From: an uncultured Clostridium sp.
GTDB lineage: Bacteria; Bacillota; Clostridia; Lachnospirales; Lachnospiraceae
Length of the DNA: 11,024 nucleotides
Reading direction: 5' to 3'
NCBI GenBank assembly: GCA_900551225.1
Contig: URUZ01000162.1
Coordinates: forward strand, 1-11,024
In this document: positions 5,016 through 11,024 of the stretch, piece after piece
Numbering within the stretch: the first letter of the stretch is position 1
Layout of the letters: each line of letters starts with the position of its first letter
Program-made: the position numbers and the translations under genes
Notes under the pieces: model-generated
Told to the model about the DNA's origin: nothing
Databases searched by the model: none
The model's input: only the letters and a program-made list of their open reading frames with translations

Positions 5016-5891
5016 ATGAATATGCTGATTTCTGTAATCGTGGGAGGGCTGGTGCTGGGCTGTACCTACGGCATGCTGTCCCTTGGATACAGCCTGATCT
5101 ACCAGGCCTCGGGCTATATGAACTTCACACAGCCCAATCTGCTGATGTTCGGCGCTTTTGTGGCCTGGCAGCTGCTGGAGGCGGGGGCGCCCTTTATCAT
5201 AGCGCTGGTGCTGGCTGTGATCATTATGTTCTTCGTGGGCTGGATGATGGAGCGGTTCGTGATCCGCAGGCTGGTGAATAAGAAGGCCAAGAACGTGTAC
5301 GTGGTGCTGGCCACCCTGGCTCTGGCCATTATCCTGGAAAATGCGGCAATGCTGATCTGGGACGCCAGACCCCACTATTTCCCGGCTATTTTTAAGAAGA
5401 GCGCGCTGAAAATTGCGGGCACCACGGTCTCCAAGGAGAGCCTGCTGTGCATCTTCGCGGCCCTGTGCGCCATGCTGGCCCTGCATTTCTTCCTGAACAA
5501 AACCAAATTCGGGACTGCCATGCGGGCTGCGGCCCAGAGCAAGACAGCGGCCAGCTGCATGGGAATCAATGTGAACCGCACCATTGGGGTTACATACGGC
5601 ATAGCGGCGGCCCTGGCGTGTCTGGGAGGCATTCTGGTGGCCCCAACCCTGTTTGTGTCCTACCAGCTGGGTAACCAGCTGTCGGCCAAAAGCTTTGCGG
5701 GGGCTGTGATCGGGGGATACGGACATATCTATGGAGCCATAGTGGGGGCGATCCTCATCGGGCTTCTGGAGACCTTTGTGGGGGCTTATATCTCATCAGC
5801 CTACAAGGAATTCATTGTGTATGGGGTCATGATCCTGTTCATGATCTTCAAACCGTCGGGGATCTTTAACGCCAAGGTGTACGAAGTATAG
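5016..5891 (+). CDS. livH: Branched-chain amino acid-type ABC transporter permease (LivH family)
   Basis: This 291-residue integral membrane protein has about eight hydrophobic segments, starting at residue 4 (ISVIVGGLVLGCTYGMLSLG). Family marks are LIYQASGYMNFTQPNLLMFGAF (27-48), the cytoplasmic coupling region GTAMRAAAQSKTAASCMGIN (166-185), and AKSFAGAVIGGYGHIYGAIVGA (224-245). It pairs with the LivM-like protein to form the translocation channel. GGAGG at 5001-5005 precedes the start by 10 bases. An ATG at 5011 in another frame reads only ATG-TTA-TGA and overlaps the chosen start. The attenuator upstream ends just before this ribosome binding site. The symbol reflects family, not proven leucine transport. 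Confidence 0.92.
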   Translation: MNMLISVIVGGLVLGCTYGMLSLGYSLIYQASGYMNFTQPNLLMFGAFVAWQLLEAGAPFIIALVLAVIIMFFVGWMMERFVIRRLVNKKAKNVYVVLATLALAIILENAAMLIWDARPHYFPAIFKKSALKIAGTTVSKESLLCIFAALCAMLALHFFLNKTKFGTAMRAAAQSKTAASCMGINVNRTIGVTYGIAAALACLGGILVAPTLFVSYQLGNQLSAKSFAGAVIGGYGHIYGAIVGAILIGLLETFVGAYISSAYKEFIVYGVMILFMIFKPSGIFNAKVYEV

Positions 5892-5906
5892 AGGAGAGGT
5901 GAGAGG

Positions 5907-6944
5907 ATGGAGCGTAGCAAAATAAGCGGAATAACGAAGAAACGGATTCTGATGGTTGCAGCCATCGCACTTCTGATTCTGGTTCCGGTGATGATGGAGC
6001 ACAATATTGTGTTTAAGCAGAGCAAGTACATCTATCTGCTGCTGTGCCTGATCGGGATTTACACCATTGTGACCAGCGGCCTGGACATTGTGTTCGGGTA
6101 CACGGGGCAGATCTCCTTCGGCCATGCGGGTTTCTTCTGTATCGGAGCCTACGGCTCGGTGCTGATGACCCATCCGGACTGGGGGCTGGGGAAATATCTG
6201 GGGATTACGGTGCCGCCCATCATCAGCGTGGTGATCGTGGCCTTCCTGGCGGCGGGTGTGGGAGCACTGCTGGCGATCCCGGCCTCCCGGCTGGTGTTCC
6301 ATTTCCTGTCCCTGCTGACAATCGCCTTCAACCAGCTGGTGCTGCTGATGGTGGCCAATTTCGCAGGGCTGACCAATGGGTATATCGGAATCACAAGGGT
6401 GCCGGAGATGAATGTGCTGGGGATCTCCTTTAACACGGTACAGAGTAAATATAAATACTATTTCCTGGTGCTGTTCTTTGTCATTCTGTTTTTGATCATC
6501 AAGGAACACATTGTCCATTCCAGGATTGGGCGCAGCTTTATCGCCATACGGGAAAATGTGATGGCGGCCAACGGCTGCGGCGTGAACACAGGACAGTACA
6601 AGATCATGGCCTTTGCCATCTCAGCCTTCTATGTGGGATTCGCAGGCGGGCTGTATGCCCACATGATCGGATTCATCAGCCCGGATACATTTGTGCAGAA
6701 CACCTCCGTCATTTTCATCACCATGCTGCTGTTCGGAGGAAGCGGCAACCTGCTGGGACCGGTGTGCGGCGCGGCGGTGATCACATTGATCCAGGAGGGG
6801 CTGCAGTCCCTGGCAGACTACCGGATGCTGATCTACGGAATATTTATCCTGATGATCATCCTGTTCCAGCCCCAGGGCGTGTCGGGCCTTGGGAGGAGCA
6901 TTTCCGGGTATGTGAGGAGAAGGGAGGGAGGAAACAATGCTTAA
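5907..6944 (+). CDS. livM: Branched-chain amino acid-type ABC transporter permease (LivM family)
   Basis: This 345-residue membrane protein has a basic N-terminus (about residues 1-13) and then many hydrophobic segments. Typical LivM motifs are GYTGQISFGHAGFFCIGAYG (64-83), the coupling loop HSRIGRSFIAIRENVMAANGCGVN (204-227), and LLFGGSGNLLGPVCGAAVI (274-292). It should dimerise with the LivH-like permease and dock the LivG/LivF ATPases. The start at 5907 follows AGGAG (5892-5896), which overlaps the livH stop, so the two genes are probably translationally coupled. Its last 8 bases overlap the start of livG. Confidence 0.93.
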   Translation: MERSKISGITKKRILMVAAIALLILVPVMMEHNIVFKQSKYIYLLLCLIGIYTIVTSGLDIVFGYTGQISFGHAGFFCIGAYGSVLMTHPDWGLGKYLGITVPPIISVVIVAFLAAGVGALLAIPASRLVFHFLSLLTIAFNQLVLLMVANFAGLTNGYIGITRVPEMNVLGISFNTVQSKYKYYFLVLFFVILFLIIKEHIVHSRIGRSFIAIRENVMAANGCGVNTGQYKIMAFAISAFYVGFAGGLYAHMIGFISPDTFVQNTSVIFITMLLFGGSGNLLGPVCGAAVITLIQEGLQSLADYRMLIYGIFILMIILFQPQGVSGLGRSISGYVRRREGGNNA

Positions 6945-7695
6945 GGTTACGGAGCTGACCATCAATTTCAGCGGTTTAAAGGCAGTGGACGGTCTCAGCT
7001 TTGACATTGAGAAGGGGGAGATCTTCGGGCTGATCGGTCCCAACGGGGCGGGCAAGACCACCACCTTCAACATGATCAGCGGCACCTTTAGTCCCACCTC
7101 CGGCTCCATCGAGTTAAATGGGCGCCGGATCGACGGAAATCTCATGTACCAGACCAATCAGCTGGGGGTGGCCAGGACTTATCAGAACATCAACCTGTTT
7201 AAGAGCATGACAGTGCTGGAGAACATCCTGGTGGGGCAGCAGGCCCGGCTGAAATGCGGCCTCATGGCGGCAGTGCTGCGCACCAGGGCACAGCGGCAGG
7301 AGGAGGAACGGGCGGTTGAGAAGGCGCGGCAGGTGATGGAGTTCGTGGGCATGGGCCATAAGGAAAATGCCTACTCCCACTCCCTGGCCTACGGGGAACA
7401 GCGGATTCTGGAGATCGCCAGGGCGCTGGCCAGTGATCCCATCCTGCTGATCCTGGATGAGCCGGCGGCGGGCATGAACCCCACGGAGAAGAACCAGCTG
7501 GCGGACCTGGTGCTGCGCATCAGGGACCGGGGCATCACAGTGCTGCTGGTGGAGCACGACATGAAGTTTGTCATGGGGATCACAGACCGGATCTGCGTGC
7601 TGAACTACGGCAAACGCATCGCCCTGGGAACCCCGGAGCAGGTGCAGGCTGATCCTGCGGTGATTGAGGCATATCTGGGCGGAGGTGAACAGTAG
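6937..7695 (+). CDS. livG: ABC transporter ATP-binding protein (LivG family)
   Basis: This 252-residue cytoplasmic ATPase energises the transporter. Visible motifs are Walker A GPNGAGKTT (34-42), the Q-loop Gln83 in ARTYQNINLF, a signature reading LAYGEQRILEIARAL (150-164), which is the LivG variant rather than LSGGQ, Walker B LLILDEP (170-176) and the switch His207 in LLVEHDMKFVM. The segment from about 100 to 140, including the insertion with charged QRQEEERAVEKARQ, is usual for LivG-type subunits. GGAGG (6927-6931) lies 5 bases before the ATG. The start overlaps the end of livM and the stop abuts livF, indicating one transcript. Confidence 0.95.
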   Translation: MLKVTELTINFSGLKAVDGLSFDIEKGEIFGLIGPNGAGKTTTFNMISGTFSPTSGSIELNGRRIDGNLMYQTNQLGVARTYQNINLFKSMTVLENILVGQQARLKCGLMAAVLRTRAQRQEEERAVEKARQVMEFVGMGHKENAYSHSLAYGEQRILEIARALASDPILLILDEPAAGMNPTEKNQLADLVLRIRDRGITVLLVEHDMKFVMGITDRICVLNYGKRIALGTPEQVQADPAVIEAYLGGGEQ

Positions 7696-8415
7696 ATGGA
7701 ACCGATTTTATCAATTCGTGATCTGGATTTTCACTATGGGGAGATCCATGCCCTGGATCATGTGAGTTTCGATGTATTTCCAGGGGAGATTGTAGCCATG
7801 ATCGGCAGCAACGGGGCGGGCAAGACCACGCTGCTGCGCACCATATCCGGGCTTCTGGGGAAGAATACCGGGGGCAGGATCTCCTTCATGGGCAGGCCCA
7901 TTGACTCCATGGCGCCCCATAAAATCGCTGGACTCAGGCTGGGCCAGGTGCTGGAGGGGCGGCTGATCTTCCCGCTGCTGACGGTGCAGGAGAACCTGAT
8001 GATGGGAGCGTACCTGCAGAAGGATAAGAAATTTATCAGAGATAAGATGGAATACTGTTTTGACCTGTTCCCCAGGCTCCTGGAGCGGGAGAAGCAGAAC
8101 GCGGGCACCCTGTCCGGCGGCGAGCAGCAGATGCTGGCTGTCTCCAGGGCGCTGATGGGCAATCCGCAGCTGCTGATGATGGATGAGCCGTCCATGGGGC
8201 TGGCTCCGTTAGTGATCCAGGACATTTTCAGGACTATAGAGAAGATCAACGCGGACGGGGTCACGGTGCTTCTGGTGGAGCAGAATGCCAACGCGGCCTT
8301 AAACATAGCCGACCGGGCCTATGTGCTGGAGCTGGGCAGACTGGTGAAGTCCGGTCCGGCCAGTGAGCTGGCCGGGGACGACAGCATACGAAAGACCTAT
8401 CTGGGCGTATCGTGA
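7696..8415 (+). CDS. livF: ABC transporter ATP-binding protein (LivF family)
   Basis: This 239-residue ATPase is the second nucleotide-binding subunit. Motifs are Walker A GSNGAGKTT (37-45), signature LSGGEQQMLAVSRAL (139-153), Walker B LLMMDEP (159-165), and VLLVEQNANAALNIADRAYVLE (191-212), in which Gln196 takes the usual His position, as is normal for LivF. The region after the Q-loop reads GQVLEGRLIF, where most LivF proteins have VPEGR; this is a minor substitution. The ATG follows the livG stop with no gap, and its ribosome binding site GGAGGTG (7681-7687) lies inside livG. It completes a full five-part transporter. Confidence 0.95.
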   Translation: MEPILSIRDLDFHYGEIHALDHVSFDVFPGEIVAMIGSNGAGKTTLLRTISGLLGKNTGGRISFMGRPIDSMAPHKIAGLRLGQVLEGRLIFPLLTVQENLMMGAYLQKDKKFIRDKMEYCFDLFPRLLEREKQNAGTLSGGEQQMLAVSRALMGNPQLLMMDEPSMGLAPLVIQDIFRTIEKINADGVTVLLVEQNANAALNIADRAYVLELGRLVKSGPASELAGDDSIRKTYLGVS

Positions 8416-8452
8416 TTACCGCAGAGGCGGCGGCAACTGATTCTAATATAAG

Positions 8453-8458
8453 AGGAGG
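8453..8458 (+). promoter_or_regulatory. Ribosome binding site that sets the transketolase start
   Basis: AGGAGG lies 7 bases before the ATG at 8466. An in-frame GTG at 8412 overlaps the end of livF, lacks such a site and would add 18 residues unlike transketolase, so it is rejected. Confidence 0.85.
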
Positions 8459-8465
8459 ATTTACA

Positions 8466-9302
8466 ATGGGGTATAGCAAAGAGTTATTGGATGAACTGAA
8501 TGACAGGGCCAGGCAGCTGCGCAGGGATGTTATCATCAGCATGGGCGTGGGTGTGGCAGGCCATGTAGGCGGTTCCTGTTCATCGGCGGATCTGGTGGCG
8601 GCACTGTATTTCTATAAGATGAAATACGATCCGAAAAACCCGAAAATGGAGGACCGGGACCGTTTTCTGCTGAGCAAGGGCCATGTGGCCATACTGCAGT
8701 ATGCGGCGCTGGCTGAGGCGGGATTCTTTGATGTGGATGAATTAAAGACCACCAAGGACATTGGCTCCCGCCTCCAGGGACATCCGGATGTGCTGAAGAC
8801 GCCGGGCATCGAGGCGGGAACCGGCTCCCTGGGCCAGGGGCTGTCCATTGGCCTGGGCATGGCCCTGGGGCTGAAGGCAGACAAAAAGGACAGCAGGGTC
8901 TATGTGCTCTGCGGCGACGGTGAGCTGGCTGAGGGGCAGATCTGGGAGGCGGCCATGGCTGCGTCAGTGTACAAGGCTGACAATCTGCTGGCCATTGTGG
9001 ACCAGAACCGGCTTCAGGCCATGGGCAGGGTGGAGGACCGGTTCAACACCAATCCCCTTCCGGAGAAGTGGAGAGCCTTCGGCTGGAATGTGCTGGAGAT
9101 TGACGGCCATAACATGGAGGAGATCCTCACCGCCCTGGACCAGGCCGAGACAGTGAAGGGGAGTCCGACAGTGATCATCGCCCACACCATTAAGGGCAAA
9201 GGCGTCAGCTTCGCTGAAAATGTTGTGGGCTTCCACAACGGGATGCTGACTGAGGAGACCTACAGGCAGGCGCTTAAGGAACTGCCGGCCATGGCGCAGT
9301 GA
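8466..9302 (+). CDS. Transketolase-like protein, N-terminal (thiamine diphosphate-binding) subunit
   Basis: This 278-residue protein corresponds to the first domain of a full transketolase. Conserved elements are GHVGGS (32-37), LLSKGHVAI (68-76), GHPDVLKTPGIEAGTGSLGQGLSIGLGMA (105-133) and the thiamine diphosphate/metal motif running from GDG (150-152) to Asn181 in IVDQN. His33, His73 and His106 match histidines that line the transketolase active site. It should form the active enzyme with the next gene product, since the catalytic glutamate sits there. Transketolases move a two-carbon ketol unit between sugars. Split forms are common in anaerobes and are also recruited to special sugar pathways, such as apulose 4-phosphate or sulfosugar breakdown. 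The 50-base spacer after livF shows no terminator, so co-transcription is likely. Confidence 0.93.
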   Translation: MGYSKELLDELNDRARQLRRDVIISMGVGVAGHVGGSCSSADLVAALYFYKMKYDPKNPKMEDRDRFLLSKGHVAILQYAALAEAGFFDVDELKTTKDIGSRLQGHPDVLKTPGIEAGTGSLGQGLSIGLGMALGLKADKKDSRVYVLCGDGELAEGQIWEAAMAASVYKADNLLAIVDQNRLQAMGRVEDRFNTNPLPEKWRAFGWNVLEIDGHNMEEILTALDQAETVKGSPTVIIAHTIKGKGVSFAENVVGFHNGMLTEETYRQALKELPAMAQ

Positions 9303-9334
9303 TGGGAAATGAGTGAGAGAGGGAGGTATTAAAT

Positions 9335-10270
9335 ATGGGATACAACAATCAGAGAGCGGCATACGGCAACACCCTGGTGGAGCTGGGAAAGACCAATGAG
9401 AACATTGTGGTTCTGGATGCGGACCTGTGCGGTTCCACCATGGGGAAGCTGTTTGAGCAGGCTTACCCGGACCGCCATTATGAGATGGGCATCGCTGAGG
9501 CCAACATGACCTCAGTGGCCGCCGGGCTGGCCCAGACGGGGAAAATCCCCTTTACCAACTCCTTTGCGGTGTTCTCCGCGGGCAGGGCCTATGACCAGAT
9601 CCGTCAGACCATTGCCATCGGTAAGCTGAATGTGAAGGTGGTAGGCTCCTCGGCAGGCATGTCGGACTTCGGCGACGGCGCCACCCACCAGTCGGTGGAG
9701 GATCTGGCGTACATGCGGGCCATCCCCAATATGACGGTGATCTGCCCCGCGGACGCCAACGAGACGGTGGAGGCGGTGAAGGCAGCGGCAGAGTATCAGG
9801 GCCCCTGTTATCTGCGGCTGAACAGGAATGATTATGATAATGTGACCCCTGAGGGGAAGCCGTTCCAGATCGGCGTGCCAGGGGTTCTGAGGGAGGGCGG
9901 GGACGTGGCGGTATTTGCCACGGGATATATGGTCTCGCTGGCCCTGGAGGCGGCCAAAGCGCTGGAGGGGCAGATTTCTGTGAAGGTGGTCAATGTGAGC
10001 ACCATTAAGCCTATGGACGCAGAAGCGGTCTGCCGTCTGGCGGAGGGCTGCCGCGGCGTGGTGACAGCGGAAGAACACAGCGTAACCGGCGGTCTGGGAA
10101 GCGCGGTGGCAGAGGCGCTGCGCACGGCCTGCAAGCCCATAGAGTTCGTGGGCGTCAATGACACCTTTGGATGCAGCGCACACAGCTATCAGGATGTGCT
10201 GGAATACCATGGGCTGACCGCGGCACATATTGTGGAGGCGGTGCAAAACATAGCGGAGATGTCAAGGTAA
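9335..10270 (+). CDS. Transketolase-like protein, C-terminal (pyrimidine-binding) subunit
   Basis: This 311-residue protein holds the remaining two transketolase domains. The pyrimidine domain (about 1-165) has VVLDADLCGSTM, then MGIAEANMTSVAAGLA with Glu55, the residue that activates thiamine diphosphate, then SFAVFSAGRAYDQIRQTIA and GDGATHQSVEDLAYMRAIPNM (114-133). The C-terminal domain (about 185-300) has DVAVFATGYMVSLALEAA and VVTAEEHSVTGGLGSAVAEAL. The start at 9335 follows GGGAGG (9321-9326) by 8 bases. It lies 32 bases after its partner, so the two halves are made together and should form an alpha2beta2-type enzyme (known for split forms). Bacterial 1-deoxyxylulose 5-phosphate synthase has the same folds but is a single, longer chain. 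Confidence 0.94.
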   Translation: MGYNNQRAAYGNTLVELGKTNENIVVLDADLCGSTMGKLFEQAYPDRHYEMGIAEANMTSVAAGLAQTGKIPFTNSFAVFSAGRAYDQIRQTIAIGKLNVKVVGSSAGMSDFGDGATHQSVEDLAYMRAIPNMTVICPADANETVEAVKAAAEYQGPCYLRLNRNDYDNVTPEGKPFQIGVPGVLREGGDVAVFATGYMVSLALEAAKALEGQISVKVVNVSTIKPMDAEAVCRLAEGCRGVVTAEEHSVTGGLGSAVAEALRTACKPIEFVGVNDTFGCSAHSYQDVLEYHGLTAAHIVEAVQNIAEMSR

Positions 10271-10291
10271 ATATAGTGAGGAGGAATGGAT

Positions 10292-11024
10292 ATGAGAATC
10301 GGATTTATCGGTTTGGGAATTATGGGCAAGCCAATGGTGAGAAACCTGCTGAAGGCAGGCCATGAGGTGGTGGTGTATGACGTGATAGAGGCGAATGTGG
10401 AGGCAGTGCTGGCGGACGGCGCGCAGCCGGCCAGCTCCTCGGCCCATGTGGCGGAACAGTGCCGCCTGATCATCACCATGCTGCCCAACAGCCCCCATGT
10501 GAGGACTGTGGTGATGGGGGAGAACGGTGTGCTGGAGGGAGCGCTGCCGGGAAGCATCCTGGTGGATATGAGTTCCATAGCGCCCCAGGCTTCCCAGGAG
10601 ATCTCCAGAGCCTGCGGGGAGAAGGGCGTGAAAATGCTGGATGCCCCTGTGTCAGGCGGGGAGCCAAAGGCCATTGACGGCACGTTATCTATCATGGTGG
10701 GCGGTGAAAAGGCTGTATATGACCAGGTATATGATATACTGAATATAATGGGAGCCAGCGCGGTGCACTGCGGCGATATCGGGGCAGGCAACACCACCAA
10801 GCTGGCCAACCAGGTGATCGTGGCCCTGAACATAGCAGCCGTGTCAGAGGCATTTACACTGAGTACAAAGGCCGGAGTTGACCCGGTCAGGGTGTTTGAC
10901 GCCATTAAGGGCGGGCTGGCCGGTTCCACGGTGATGAACGCCAAGGTGCCGATGATTACGGAGAGAAACTTTAATCCCGGATTTAAGATTGATTTACATA
11001 TTAAGGATTTGAACAATGCTCTGG
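10292..11024 (+). CDS. garR: 2-hydroxy-3-oxopropionate (tartronate semialdehyde) reductase, 3' end outside the window
   Basis: The first 244 residues are present; E. coli GarR has about 296, so about 50 are missing. This beta-hydroxyacid dehydrogenase family enzyme reduces tartronate semialdehyde to D-glycerate with NAD(P)H. The dinucleotide fold opens with GFIGLGIMGKP (4-14). ITMLPNSPHV (61-70), the substrate motif DAPVSGGEPKAIDGTLSIMVGG (117-138) and GAGNTTKLANQVIVALNIAA (164-183), with catalytic Lys170 and nearby Asn174, are followed by GGLAGSTVMNAKVPM and FKIDLHIKDLNNAL. The match to E. coli GarR is very close along its length, which favours this over 3-hydroxyisobutyrate or sulfolactaldehyde reductases of the same family. 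AGGAGG (10279-10284) lies 7 bases before the ATG at 10292; an ATG at 10286 is too close to it. Confidence 0.9.
   Translation, partial: MRIGFIGLGIMGKPMVRNLLKAGHEVVVYDVIEANVEAVLADGAQPASSSAHVAEQCRLIITMLPNSPHVRTVVMGENGVLEGALPGSILVDMSSIAPQASQEISRACGEKGVKMLDAPVSGGEPKAIDGTLSIMVGGEKAVYDQVYDILNIMGASAVHCGDIGAGNTTKLANQVIVALNIAAVSEAFTLSTKAGVDPVRVFDAIKGGLAGSTVMNAKVPMITERNFNPGFKIDLHIKDLNNAL

Noticed and set aside
4952..5281. Open frame of 109 codons overlapping the start of livH
   Set aside because: It is out of frame with livH, has no ribosome binding site or domain, and begins inside the terminator hairpin.
3843..5726. Very long minus-strand open frame of 627 codons opposite the binding protein and livH
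   Set aside because: Both + strand genes have clear family motifs and ribosome binding sites. The antisense product is rich in His, Gln and Arg without recognisable domains, as expected from the G/C-biased third codon positions opposite it, and it runs straight through the terminator hairpin.
8466..10270. A frameshifted single transketolase or a 1-deoxyxylulose 5-phosphate synthase
   Set aside because: Each half has its own start, ribosome binding site and stop, separated by 32 bases at the natural domain boundary, so this is a true split transketolase and not a broken gene.
1..11024. CRISPR arrays, tRNA genes, insertion sequences or prophage parts
   Set aside because: I saw no regularly spaced repeats, cloverleaf sequences, transposase motifs or integrase motifs on either strand.

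Overview
The window looks like the chromosome of a spore-forming, anaerobic member of the Clostridia, most likely Lachnospiraceae (inference). The evidence is the gene order rpsK-rpsD-rpoA-rplQ, an RpoA beginning MFDFEKPNIEIAEIS, a long insertion-bearing L17, strong GGAGG-type ribosome binding sites, and a perfect Spo0A-box sequence. Every clear gene lies on the + strand.

Bases 1-2641 are the 3' end of the large ribosomal-protein/alpha operon: the C-terminal part of S11, then S4, the RNA polymerase alpha subunit and L17, closed by a strong intrinsic terminator. The two long spacers here hold structured RNA. The rpsD-rpoA spacer carries two consecutive perfect inverted repeats. The rpoA-rplQ spacer carries two tandem hairpins with the same loop sequence and the same base-of-stem sequence, but different, mutually compensated stem centres. 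That pair is the most unexpected thing I found.

Bases 2642-2873 are an AT-rich regulatory region without a gene. It holds a perfect Spo0A-box-like site with a degenerate copy 20 bp downstream, two possible sigma-A type promoters, and small inverted repeats next to the start of a GntR/FadR-type regulator.

Bases 2874-11024 form a co-directional accessory locus. It encodes a GntR-family regulator, a lipoprotein solute-binding protein, two membrane permeases and two ATPases of the branched-chain amino acid type (LivJ-H-M-G-F layout), a transketolase split into two polypeptides, and a GarR-like tartronate semialdehyde reductase cut off by the window end. A hairpin plus T-tract between the binding protein and the first permease probably attenuates transcription, so that the binding protein is made in excess. 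The genes from livH onward are packed with short spacers or overlaps and look co-transcribed.

Taken together (inference), the locus looks like an inducible uptake and catabolism system. A small organic substrate, quite possibly not an amino acid, is imported by the Liv-type transporter. A two-carbon ketol unit is moved by the split transketolase, and a three-carbon semialdehyde is reduced by the GarR-like enzyme. The substrate cannot be read from the sequence.
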